Positions 1-7,308 of a stretch of 11,573 nucleotides of DNA are shown piece by piece (the first letter of the stretch is position 1; the number at the start of each line of letters is the position of its first letter). Below the pieces are notes generated by a model. That model was not told where the DNA came from. It did no database searches and was given only the letters and a program-made list of their open reading frames with translations. The DNA lies in contig MU069684.1 of NCBI GenBank assembly GCA_002284615.2, positions 314,955-326,527 of the forward strand, in the 5' to 3' direction. The position numbers and the translations under genes are program-made. This DNA is from Dunaliella salina. Lineage: Eukaryota > Chlorophyta > Chlorophyceae > Chlamydomonadales > Dunaliellaceae.

Positions 1-87
<87 letters not shown>

Positions 88-103
88 GCATACACACACA
101 CAC
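1..103. repeat. (CA)n microsatellite
   Basis: The first 82 bases are uninterrupted CA dinucleotides. They are followed by a slightly degenerate stretch (CACGCACGCATACACA...) up to about position 103. The tract ends about 10 bases before a TCCTTTGCAG splice-acceptor-like sequence, so it probably lies at the 3' end of an intron. The window begins inside the tract, so its true length is unknown. Confidence 0.97.
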
Positions 104-113
104 TCCTTTGCAG

Positions 114-812
114 CTCCCGCGCGTCCTCCTACTACAATTGGCTGCAATCCAAGATGAAAGGTACTGGCTTGTTCGCCAACCACCCCTCCCCTCGTGCCGC
201 ACCCCCATCCACCCTCGCTTCTGCACCCCCTCCTTCGGGCCTGGACATGGGCCTGGAACCAGGGGCAGCCTCAGGCATGGGCTTGGACGCAGCTGCTGTG
301 GCTGCCAGCACAGGACCGCTGCCACCCTCATATACGGCTGCCACCTCAGCACCCTCATGGGAGGAGGATGAGCCCTTTGTGATCGGAAATGACGTTGGTG
401 ATGGCGGCTATAGTGGTGATATTGGTGGTGGATATGGTGGGACTAAAGGTGGCGCGGGGGCTGCTGAAGGGTCCAGCCCAACAGGGGGTGGGTGGGAGGG
501 TGGGCAGGCGCAGCAGCAACTGCAGCAGCAGGATGTGCAGCAGCAGCAACAACAGGAACAGAGGCAACCAGCGCAGCAGGAGCAGCAGGGTATGGACCAG
601 GTGTTGAGGTTGGAAGAGAATTCCAGCGCTGATCAGACCAACCAGCAACAGCAGCAGCAGCAGCAGCAGCAGAGTGTGGACGCAGCTGGCAGGGACTCCA
701 CTGTTCCTTCAGGTGCCAGCGGTGGCAATGGAGCAGCAGGGCAAGAGCAGCAGCAACAGCAGCAGCAGCAGCAGCAGCAGCTCAGTGGTGCCGATAAGCC
801 ACCCATGTTCAT
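114..812 (+). CDS. Probable internal exon of a glutamine-rich protein of unknown function
   Basis: A plus-strand frame is open from the window edge to a TGA at 814-816. I place the exon at 114-812. TCCTTTGCAG just upstream is a good acceptor, and GTGAGT at 813-818 is a consensus donor lying over the TGA. The translation begins SRASSYYNWLQSKMKGTGLF, continues through a Pro/Ala-rich and then a Gly-rich part (around WEEDEPF and the GGGYGG region), and ends in three glutamine-rich blocks coded mostly by CAG (about 508-590, 643-672 and 742-780). Only the N-terminal ~20 residues look like folded domain; the rest reads as low-complexity linker. I do not recognise the family. The ATG at 154 could be a start, but the frame is open upstream of it. 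Alternatively the TGA is a true stop: TGTAA at 818-822 resembles the green-algal polyadenylation signal, which would make this the terminal exon. No later exon was found with confidence. Confidence 0.6.
643..672 (+). repeat. CAG/CAA trinucleotide tract (10 codons)
   Basis: Ten consecutive glutamine codons, nine CAG and one CAA, sit in frame within the left exon. A second near-pure tract of about eleven codons lies at 748-780. The occasional CAA interruptions are visible in both. Confidence 0.93.
748..780 (+). repeat. CAG/CAA trinucleotide tract (about 11 codons)
   Basis: A glutamine-coding run with a single CAA interruption near its 5' end. It is in the same frame as the earlier CAG tract of this exon and ends 32 bases before the putative splice donor. 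Confidence 0.93.
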
Positions 813-1944
813 GTGAGTGTAATGTATTATGCTACAAGGGAGTTATCAGCGAGAATATTGGCTGGGATTTAGCTGGAAGGTGCACAATCATATCAATTGC
901 ATGTGAGAACGAGGAGAGCAGGAAGCTGGCTGCTATTTGATAAGATGGATGGGCGCCTCTTATCGTGATGGAGCATGGGAAAGTGTTGCGAGTGACGTCT
1001 ACAATACCTCATGGTACACGGCAAAGCCAATCCTTCACGACGAACTTGCACTCTTGTGGTTTTCCAGTTTCCTAAACCTTGGCACTGAACATTTCAAATC
1101 TACAGACAAGGGCAAGGGCACAGCAGCAAGTCCCTGTGGCCCTAGTTTCCCCTGATCCAAAGCGCCACGCTGTTGGATTACTTGTCGTAGAAGCTGGCAA
1201 GTTGGACTTTGTGGTAATACACAGCAGCAATCGGGACTTCGTGGTATCACGATGATCCAGCGCAAAGCTGGCCTGACTCCCAGGTGGACCGCAGATTTTT
1301 AACTGGGCCTATGCCCCCATGCCCAAACTCAACAGAGCCACATATGGCAGCATGCAGATAGGCATGATTTGCTCGCAGCTGTTCCAGGGCTCTGAGTTGG
1401 CTGGCTGGGGAGGCCAGGACGCTCTGAATGACTCCCAAGACTTCCTTGGATTCAAGCTCGCAATCTGGGCCACCAGGTACTGGAAACTCCACTTTTTGAG
1501 CGAGATATTCCTGAAAGGCTGGAAATGTTCAGGCAGGGGCCTTGGCTGGATGGCTAAGGCCCTGGACTGCCTGCCCTCCAGTTCAAAATCCATCAAAATG
1601 TGCTTGACTGCAGCAACTCCTGCATCCTTTGCCCTCCATGGCACTGCAGGGTAACCTGATAGGTTGTTTGGAAGCCAAGCCAAGTCTCCACAGTGGGGGG
1701 ATTCGCGCAGGAAGGGCTTTTCAGTGGGGGAGGGTTAGGATGCTGGCATGACTGCTGCCATGTGCGGCCAACAAAAAAGCGTGCACACCGTCCATTACCT
1801 CCAATCCACTCACTTGTTTCCATGTGCGTCTTAGGCTGGGTCGTGGATAGCAGGCTTCTCAGGGATTCATGCAGGATGGGAGCCAGGCAGCAGTGTGTGA
1901 GGACTTGCCAGAGCAAGACTGACGAAGCAGCCATGCCTTTTGAC
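813..1944. other. Non-coding or unassigned stretch: possible intron/intergenic DNA with exon-like minus-strand frames
   Basis: No recognisable gene. Two overlapping minus-strand frames (about 1309-1683 and 1247-1492) give protein-like text: one contains GVAAVKHILMDFELEG, the other VLGVIQSVLASPASQLRALE, which looks helical. They could be joined by a single frameshift near 1515 or by splicing at CCTTTCAG, but neither matches a family I know and the longer frames have no ATG start. A minus-strand ATG at 1934 opens a short frame that reaches a GTGAGT donor-like site near 1818. These could be remnants of a host gene or of a mobile element. The plus-strand frame at 1319-1654 is probably their shadow. 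I see no convincing continuation of the left exon here. Confidence 0.35.
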
Positions 1945-1992
1945 TGAAGCTCTGCCCAAAAAAAGAAAAGAAAAAAGAAAAAGGAAAAAACT

Positions 1993-2019
1993 ATGTAGGC
2001 AGAGAAACTCTCCCTACAT
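1993..2019 (-). other. Hairpin in LINE 3' UTR (ATGTAGG/CCTACAT)
   Basis: A perfect 7-bp inverted repeat with a 13-base loop in the 3' UTR of the minus-strand LINE end. LINE reverse transcriptases often recognise 3' stem-loops, so this could be part of a recognition structure. The related tail at 8598-8655 keeps the sequence CTCCCTACA but not the opposite arm. Confidence 0.45.
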
Positions 2020-2043
2020 CAATTGAGGAAAAGGAGACACATT

Positions 2044-2060
2044 GGCTCAAAAAAAGAGCC
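2044..2060 (-). other. GGCTC-A7-GAGCC hairpin
   Basis: A 5-bp perfect stem enclosing seven identical bases (poly-U in the minus-strand RNA), about 40 bases downstream of the endonuclease-like frame's stop codon. It may be a 3' UTR structure of the LINE. A degenerate version (TTGAATGAGCC) occurs at 3788-3799. Confidence 0.4.
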
Positions 2061-2098
2061 GTGTGCCCCTTCCACCACAAGGTATGAAAGAGAGAATA

Positions 2099-2860
2099 CT
2101 AATGTGGATCTGGAGGGTCACTAGAAGCACCTGGCTCTAGAGCCTGGCTGTGGGAAGTATTCTTGTTTTCAATAGCGCGGCGTGTGGTGACTAGTTTGTG
2201 GGCATATTGAACAGAATGGGCATGCAGTTGTTGAGCAAGCTTCGTGGCACGCTGGTGATGCAATTCTAGTTGTTTGAATTGCTTCAGGGCATGCTCAGCG
2301 TAAATAGTTCCATCTACACCCAGGAGAATAGGGTGAATTGTAACAGCTTTAGCGTGAATAAGTTTACCAAGGTCTGCATGCTGCTGCTTTGCCGCGTTCA
2401 ACTGATGCACTGGCCTTGTGTCTTCACAGAACTTGATTTCTATTAGGTGCACATGGCGTTCATTTGCATGAAGTTCATGGGGTTGCCTCATGCGGTTAGT
2501 TCTGGTGTTCTTCCGTGAGGAGCTGCGCAAAGCGTGATGGGAATGGGTAGGAGAAACACTGTTAGAAGTATGTTTGGCATTGAAAGGGGTGATCAGAACA
2601 GCATCTGGTCGACTGGCGTTGAGTCTTTTCCTCTCTGGAAGGTTACGAGGGAAGAAGTAGGCAGGTAAAATTCTGTTTGAGGCATGTGTAGGGAGTTGGA
2701 GGTTGTGTTGAGCAAGCTTAAAATCGCTTCCTATGTCTGTGTATACTAGGCCTGCCCCTACAGGGCATTTGCTGAGGGCTTTTGTAATCATTCTGCCTGC
2801 AATGTTATGGCGTTCAGTTTTCATGTTGGAGATGGTATGGTTTTGGTAGCCTGAGAGCAT
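2099..2860 (-). CDS. LINE ORF2 C-terminal fragment with PD-(D/E)XK endonuclease-like domain
   Basis: A 253-codon open frame with an ATG at 2860-2858 and no internal stop. The start is probably just the first ATG after a frameshift: coding similarity continues upstream in another frame. Residues 1-20 (MLSGYQNHTISNMKTERHNI) match the region after the CCHC knuckle of restriction-like-endonuclease LINEs, with Tyr5 where a Cys is expected. RPDAV (84-88) and HLIEIKFCED (138-147) supply the PD and E-x-K parts of a PD-(D/E)XK nuclease, and QLNAAKQQH (153-161) fits the following helix with its Gln. HPILLGVDGTIY (176-187) and HSVQYAHKLVTTRRAIE (215-231) are conserved tails I associate with volvocalean retroelement proteins. 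In intact elements this domain nicks target DNA for target-primed reverse transcription. Here the reverse transcriptase is missing, so the frame is most likely a fossil fragment; an independently expressed protein is possible but unsupported. Confidence 0.72.
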   Translation of the reverse strand: MLSGYQNHTISNMKTERHNIAGRMITKALSKCPVGAGLVYTDIGSDFKLAQHNLQLPTHASNRILPAYFFPRNLPERKRLNASRPDAVLITPFNAKHTSNSVSPTHSHHALRSSSRKNTRTNRMRQPHELHANERHVHLIEIKFCEDTRPVHQLNAAKQQHADLGKLIHAKAVTIHPILLGVDGTIYAEHALKQFKQLELHHQRATKLAQQLHAHSVQYAHKLVTTRRAIENKNTSHSQALEPGASSDPPDPH

Positions 2861-2950
2861 GTGTAGTGCGCTCTATCCAAGTGATGGCAGCCTGGGAGGG
2901 GGCAAGATGGATCAGTTGACCTTTTAAAACGCCCAAACGCCCAAAAAAAA

Positions 2951-4041
2951 TAATTGTTTTAACAATCTCATTTTATTGACTGATGTGGTCGACACTCACT
3001 CTTTGCACCTCAGATCTGTCCGTTGAAAAGGGCTTATTCCGTAAGGATGGATGCCCTCCTTATTTCTGTGCTTGTAACAGGCGCGCAGCAGAAATAGTGT
3101 GGTTAAGGATGTTTTTTGTTCCTTGTCCCTACACGTCAAGCATTGGGCATTATGCAGACACCTCTGTCTCAGTCTGTCAAAAAAAAGCCCAGGTTTAAGC
3201 CTAGAGCCACCGACCATGGATGGGCTGAAGGCACTAGGCAGTCCAAATGCACATTCACATGTGGCCTGCAAGCAAACTTGCAGCTTCGCACGAAAATGTT
3301 CCATGCCCTCACACTTAAATCGCAGACTGGGAGATGATGATGATGACGAGAGTGGCGGACAGAAGTAACAGCCAGATTTCGACGGTTACGACTTGGAGGG
3401 AGGGGGGTCTTTGGCAGGTGTTTTCTTGTTTCTTGGGTGGCATTTTTTTCACGGCGCATACATATCAGTGTATGCTGTTTGAGGAGCAGCTATTTGAATG
3501 CTCTTCTAATGAAGGAATGTACACTTGACTGTGGTCATCAATCTTGTGATGTTAGTGCCTGCAAACTCACACTTCAGCTTGCCTTCAAGTACCAGAGGTC
3601 TTCAAGCCTGCATTGCTGTCTGTTGTATCTCTTTTCCTTCCCATTTTATCTTTGCCATTTTATGGAGCAAAATGGCATATTCATTTTCATGAGCTTGTCA
3701 AATCTGCACTTCAAAAGAAACAGGAAACTACACAGCCTGTGGCGGCGAAGGCGCTTCCTGCATCACTGCAGGAAAAGGAGAAACATTGGTTGAATGAGCC
3801 GTCTCCTTCACAGTTAGCCAGTAGTTTTCTGGCAGCTCACGGCTCCAGGTTGCAATGATTGCTTTCTTTCTTCCGAACTTCATGGACAGTTTGCCTTTCT
3901 TGGAGAAAATGCACGGTGCCTCAGCCATAGGTTCTCTTTCCCCTTATTTGATGTAAAATGTGCCTTCAATGCCTACGTAGTTTTCTTTTTCCTTTTCTGG
4001 ACGATGCGCCTGGTCATGGCTGGTCGGATTTCCAATGTCAC
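2951..4041. other. Unassigned stretch, no supported gene
   Basis: Contains a doubled GCCCAAAC motif (2931-2944) and an AT-rich patch near 2950. A 102-codon minus-strand frame at 3304-2996 has several Cys residues but no family I recognise. A short GATGAT repeat lies near 3334. Several overlapping frames on both strands at 3099-3860 shadow each other, with no splice-site framework around them. The only part I can relate to anything is 3713-3815, described separately. Confidence 0.5.
3713..3815 (-). mobile_element. LINE 3' tail fragment related to the 1973-2070 tail
   Basis: The plus strand reads AGGAAACTACACAG... and then GGAAAAGGAGAAACATTGG..GAGCCGTCTCC. It parallels GGAAAAAACTATG... and GGAAAAGGAGACACATTGG..GAGCCGTGTGCC at 1983-2066. 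Order and spacing are conserved although the middle diverges, including a GC-rich insert (3741-3757) and a CCTGCA/TGCAGG hairpin (3757-3772). Orientation therefore matches a minus-strand LINE 3' end. No coding part accompanies it. Confidence 0.45.
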
Positions 4042-4083
4042 TTTCAGATTTACAGACTTACAGATTTATAAGGGGGGACTTTC

Positions 4084-4091
4084 AGCCAGAG
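4084..4091. repeat. Left target-site duplication of the hAT-like element
   Basis: AGCCAGAG, repeated exactly at 4867-4874 on the other side of the element. It comes from the 3' region of the host LINE copy A. Confidence 0.93.
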
Positions 4092-4866
4092 TAGGGTTCG
4101 CACAAACGTTATGTGGCGAAATGCTTTCACGTTATATAACGTTATATAACGTTATAAATATTATATACGTTGTATACTCAGATTTCAAGTTCAGCAAATC
4201 GCAACTTCAAGGGTATCAATGGATAGCTCTCAGTGAGTAGAGACCGTTAACCTAATTTACTTTGAGCAAAAAATGAGTTGATGCTAAAAAAAGGGTGTCT
4301 GAAAGTCAGAGTTTGCGCCAAGCGCGCAAAACATCCTTATACAAAGCTCCCTGTGAAAGTGCGCTTGCCTAGCATCTGCTGCTGCTGCCCTTGCTGCTCC
4401 TTGCCAGGCTCAACACGCAGAGATGCTTGGCCTGCTTCCATGTAGGCCCTTGCATCCACACGGTGTAGTGGTCCCTGACAGACTTGGCACTGGCCAGGTC
4501 CTTCCCACACAGTGCCTCCCCGCCCCTGTTGCACACCAGCCTGCACTGCAGAGGCTTGCCTCGGCCTTTCCTCATCAACACAGGCTTCAACCATGCCCAA
4601 TACTCAATGCGGACTCTCCTACCACTGGACATAGAGCTCAGCTTAGCCTGTCTAAGCTGTGCTGCACTTTCCCGCGCCTCAAAGGGTTGCAACCACGAAA
4701 TCGTGAAACTTCAGTGTGAACTTCTTCGGATATGACGTTATATAACGTTATTTGTAACGTGATATATAACGTATAACATAACAAGATCCAAACTCAAATA
4801 TACGGGTTATATACTTACGTTATAAATATAACGTTATATATAACTATAACGTTTGTGCGAACCCTA
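4092..4866. mobile_element. Non-autonomous hAT-like DNA transposon (775 bp, 8-bp TSD)
   Basis: Perfect 21-bp terminal inverted repeats lie at 4092-4112 and 4846-4866, beginning TAGGGTTCGCACAAACGTTA. They are flanked by identical 8-bp direct repeats AGCCAGAG (4084-4091 and 4867-4874). An 8-bp duplication with termini starting YAGGG is the hallmark of the hAT superfamily. The subterminal zones are AT-rich and packed with AACGTTAT and the palindrome GTTATATAAC (4131-4150, 4737-4746), like the clustered transposase-binding motifs of other hAT elements. The paralogous unoccupied site in LINE copy B (5259-5266, AGCCAGAT) confirms the insertion point. The element is too short for a transposase and is probably mobilised in trans. 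Confidence 0.93.
4369..4692 (-). pseudogene. Open frame inside the hAT-like element, possible transposase N-terminal remnant
   Basis: A 107-codon minus-strand frame between the AT-rich subterminal zones. It opens on TTG; the first ATG gives a frame starting MSSGRRVRIEYWAWLKP. The spacing of aromatic W/Y residues, a Cys pair (LQCRLVCN) and a later His (SVRDHY) loosely recalls a BED zinc finger, the DNA-binding domain at the N-terminus of many hAT transposases. The match is weak: Cys spacing is C-x3-C rather than C-x2-C and the second His is unclear. It could also be captured host sequence. Overlapping frames on the other strand (4423-4719) look like shadows. Confidence 0.3.
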
Positions 4867-4874
4867 AGCCAGAG
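4867..4874. repeat. Right target-site duplication of the hAT-like element
   Basis: AGCCAGAG, identical to 4084-4091. The following sequence TGTTCGGCTGATCGG resumes the LINE as in copy B (TGTTCGACTGATCGG at 5267-5281). Confidence 0.93.
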
Positions 4875-5227
4875 TGTTCGGCTGATCGGCCTGTGACTGA
4901 GCCTTGCCAGTCATCATAATGCCCTTAAGCTAAGAAAGAAATGAATAAATAAGCTTGTTGTTGTGTTGCAAGAGGAAATTATGTAGGGCCTGGACACTAA
5001 CTTGTTGTAAGGTTGCTCCAGCAAAAAATTACCAGAGAAGCAGTCTTTCTCCTCAACGTACAAACATCTGTTTCTCTGCACACCAAAAGGGCATGAGCTT
5101 CATCCTGAATCTCATCACAAGAACAGCAGTCACACAAGAAAGTTCCGAGTATCCCAAGTCGCTGTCTCCACCTTCAGTTTGTGAGCCCTAAGGCGGAAAC
5201 GGCTGACATTCCGGGCAACATGTTGAC

Positions 5228-5249
5228 TTTAGATTTAGATTTACATTTG
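5228..5249 (-). repeat. TAAATCT-type 3' tail of LINE copy B
   Basis: The plus strand reads TTTAGATTTAGATTTACATT, a short array of an AAATCT-like unit directly after the coding/3' UTR homology of copy B. Copy A ends in a similar array at 4042-4069, so a microsatellite-like tail characterises this family. Confidence 0.7.
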
Positions 5250-6640
5250 GGGACCTTCAGCCAGATTGTTCGACTGATCGGCCTATGACTGGTCCTCGCC
5301 AGCCAACATAATATCCATAAGCTCAGAGATAAACAAATACAGCTTGTTGTTGTGTTGCAAGAGGAAATCCTGCACACCCTGGACACTAACTTGCTATAAA
5401 TAAGGTTGTTCCATTGAAAAACACCTGAGAAGCAGTTGAACAGGTAAGCATACTTTCTCCTCAAATCATAAACAGCTGCGTTTCTGCACGTCAAAAGGGC
5501 ATGGACTGCATCCTGAATCTCAGCACTAGAGCAGCAATCACACACGAGAAAGTTTCGAGAATCCAAGCCGCTGTCTCTACCTTCAACCTGTGTGCCCTTA
5601 GTCTGAATCGGCTAACATTCCTTACAACATGTTGAGACAAATCCAAATGCATGTGTCTTGGTAAGCGGGCGGGGGCACGCTCATTGTGATCAAAAGGCGC
5701 TGCAAAAAGAGATTGATAAGTTGCCAGTTTGCTATAAGTTTCTCGTAAGTTCACGCCCTCAACATCTCTCCAAACTGCTCGCAACCTGTGCCGGAGGTCA
5801 TCAGTGAACTCTTGAATATGAATCGGAATACCCTGCCGCACAGCTTGCAAAAGGAATCACAGTGCCGGAGACCTTGAAATGCATCTAGAACTTGAGCAGT
5901 CCAGCAGGAAGGCTCACGCAAGTGAATGTTCAAATCCGCTTTCAGCACTCTCCTCAACATCTCGCTGTTAGGTCTCAGCATGCTATTACACATTTTAACA
6001 GCAAACCTGAACCAGTAAAACTGGAGCGGTTCATGACCACACTTCCTCAGAACAGCCCAGTTTGTCGTGGTACGCTTTATACCCAGCGTGCTCTTCAGAA
6101 AACTCATGTGATGCAGATCACATGCAAACTCCTTGCCTGCTTTAATGTACTCATGCCCCACACTTGGCCTGCATACGTTCCAGCGGGAACCACATACGTC
6201 TTCCCAAGCCGTAGAGGCACATATGTCCTATTTGCCAGAAGATTGTCACGGACAAATCGACGAACCTGAAAAACAGATGCCATGAAGGGGCCAGCAGCAT
6301 GTTCAGAGGACTTCGTCATGCTCTTGTGCTTATGAAACATCATGCCGAGGTACTTAAACGACTTCTTGTGTGCCAGTGGTACCCCCCCAACAGGAAACAC
6401 AGGCAGATGTGACCCTGAAGAATTGAAATGAACAACCTCAGACTTAGCAGTGTTGATGATAAGGTGCTTCCTCAGAGCATACGCATGCAAACGGTTCAGC
6501 ATGGCCTGGAAAGCATCAGGATCATTGGCCATCAGAGTTATGTCATCAGCACACAACATGTGCATCACATGGAATCCACATGTGCCCGTGACACCTTGCA
6601 CCCTTCCCACAATTTCATCAATGTCATCAGGAGGGTGGAA
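5228..6640 (-). pseudogene. LINE copy B: decayed ORF2 (reverse transcriptase to C-terminal zinc knuckle), frameshifted
   Basis: Minus-strand homology runs through three frames. The first segment (about 6633-6150) holds the end of a reverse transcriptase domain. FHVMHMLCADDITLMANDP has the catalytic pair Asp-Asp at 6547-6542, with Cys where the Tyr of YADD normally stands. SFKYLGMMFH and KTYVVPAGTYAGQVWG follow. The second (about 6155-5850) has STLGIKRTTTNWAVLRKCGH and EPLQFYWFRFAVKM. The third (5850-5560) has RLPRHMHLDLSQHVVRNVSR. The last (5566-5440) has the Cys/His knuckle region CDCCSSAEIQDAVHALLTC. Frame breaks near 6155, 5850 and 5563 disable it. The start of the reverse transcriptase and any upstream endonuclease are absent; homology stops at about 6638 next to a poly-A run. 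The 3' tail is TAAATC-like (5228-5249). In intact elements the product copies LINE RNA at the insertion site. Confidence 0.88.
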
Positions 6641-6681
6641 AAAAAAAAGTAGTGGACGCCATCCCCCAAAACTGGGCGGGA

Positions 6682-6716
6682 CCCCCCTGACCCAGCCACC
6701 CACCCCAAAACCCCCC
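6682..6716 (-). other. Predicted G-quadruplex motif on the minus strand
   Basis: C runs at 6682-6687, 6691-6693, 6699-6701, 6703-6706 and 6711-6716 give five minus-strand G runs of three or more with loops of 3, 5, 1 and 4. This satisfies the usual G3+N1-7 rule. A weaker related C-rich module is at 7164-7210. Confidence 0.7.
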
Positions 6717-7088
6717 ATGCAGTAACCCTGCGCGGACAAAAAGGGTATCAATCTGCTCCTTTTTGGAATAGCTATCCATCTGCATACTCACCGTACTGGA
6801 AAAGCAAGTTGCAGCAGATTTATGGGACAAAAACTGAGCAGCGGGAGCCCGAACATACCTGCCCTTCCAGGCACTCACAACTAGCTTGCAAGTCCACGAA
6901 ATGCCCTCCTGACTTCACCATGCATAATCACATCATACATTGTCATCATCCTGGAAGTTTGAACTGGTTTGCCGCATGTTTGCCTCTACATCCCCCGCCA
7001 CCCACACCCTTGCGCACATGGCACTGACTCCCAGCCATACACACAGACCCCCCTTGTTACTCAATTCACCCAACAGGTGCCAAGTGAC

Positions 7089-7118
7089 AGTTCTTGAGCT
7101 CAGGATTCCGATGATATA
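7089..7118. repeat. 30-bp duplicated module, copy 1
   Basis: CTTGAGCTCAGGATTCCGAT (part) followed by GATATAA; closely matched at 7237-7266 (CTTGATCCCAGGATTCCGAA with GGTATAA). About 25 of 30 positions agree and the copies are 148 bases apart in the same orientation. Confidence 0.65.
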
Positions 7119-7236
7119 ATCATAATTCTGTGGAAGTGTCCCAGTAAAATTCTGGGGGGGGGGCCCAAAAAGTCGAAACCCCCCTCAACCACCCACCTCC
7201 ACCGACCTCCTCCGACCCATATATACACCAATCGAT

Positions 7237-7266
7237 AGCTCTTGATCCCAGGATTCCGAAGGTATA
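7237..7266. repeat. 30-bp duplicated module, copy 2
   Basis: Direct partner of 7089-7118. The C-rich module (7164-7210) lies between the two copies, so the arrangement might mark the borders of a small insertion. Confidence 0.65.
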
Positions 7267-7290
7267 ACTCTTGAGTGGATTGAAACAGTG

Positions 7291-7308
7291 AGGTCTGTAA
7301 CCAGACCT
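7291..7308. other. Perfect AGGTCTG/CAGACCT hairpin (LINE 3' stem-loop candidate)
   Basis: A 7-bp perfect stem with a TAAC loop. The same stem-loop (GGTCTG-GTTA-CAGACC) is at 9929-9944 in the 3' region of a LINE, and near-copies are at 9167-9182 and, with one arm lost, 8666-8679. The minus-strand sequence continues with ACTGTTTC here, against TGTGTTTCC after the LINE copy. Confidence 0.6.

Larger units (their letters stand above)
1945..2950 (-). mobile_element. 5'-truncated non-LTR retrotransposon (LINE) 3' end with endonuclease-like C-terminus
   Basis: On the minus strand the region reads as the end of a LINE ORF2, then a 3' untranslated region (2098-1975), then a CTTTT-rich tail (about 1975-1955). 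Coding similarity begins near 2945 (a frame reading GVLKGQLIHLAPSQAAITWIER), breaks frame near 2866, and continues in the 253-codon frame at 2860-2099. No reverse transcriptase domain is present, so the copy is strongly 5'-truncated, as is usual for LINE insertions. The 3' UTR has two hairpins: ATGTAGG/CCTACAT (1993-1999 with 2013-2019) and GGCTC-A7-GAGCC (2044-2060). Related 3' tail sequence recurs at 3713-3815 and 8590-8660. I did not find a clear target-site duplication. Confidence 0.7.
4042..5226 (-). mobile_element. LINE copy A: 5'-truncated 3' end, interrupted by a DNA transposon
   Basis: The outer parts (4042-4091 and 4867-5226) match LINE copy B (about 5250-5635) over its whole C-terminus and 3' UTR, with many substitutions and small indels. 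On the minus strand it encodes a C-terminal zinc-knuckle fragment, CDCCSCDEIQDEAHALLVC, after a frame break that leaves a TGA just before the CDCC. The 3' end carries a short tail built from a TAAATCTG-like unit (4042-4069 on the minus strand). The 5' truncation point (about 5226) touches the tail of copy B. A 775-bp hAT-like element splits it at the AGCCAGAG site. Confidence 0.82.
6641..7288. other. C-rich, repeat-bearing stretch without a supported gene
   Basis: Begins with a ten-base A run (6639-6649 region) at the LINE copy B breakpoint and contains a G-quadruplex-type motif (6682-6716), a G10 run (7154-7163), a C6 run (7179-7184), and pairs of short duplicated modules. Open frames on either strand (for example 6809-7027 plus, 7326-7120 minus) are short, Pro/Gly-rich and unrecognisable. 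It is probably decayed mobile or intergenic DNA. Confidence 0.45.

Noticed and set aside
355..648. Minus-strand leucine-rich frame opposite the left exon
   Set aside because: It is the antisense of CAG-rich coding sequence; there is no independent support.
1945..1990. Long polypyrimidine tract plus GGGCAG on the minus strand as a splice acceptor
   Set aside because: The tract sits at the end of the LINE 3' UTR and resembles the tails at 7752-7777 and 8590-8604, so a retroelement tail is the simpler reading.
2996..3304. 102-codon minus-strand Cys-containing frame as a gene
   Set aside because: No recognisable domain, no splice framework, and overlapping frames on both strands of similar length.
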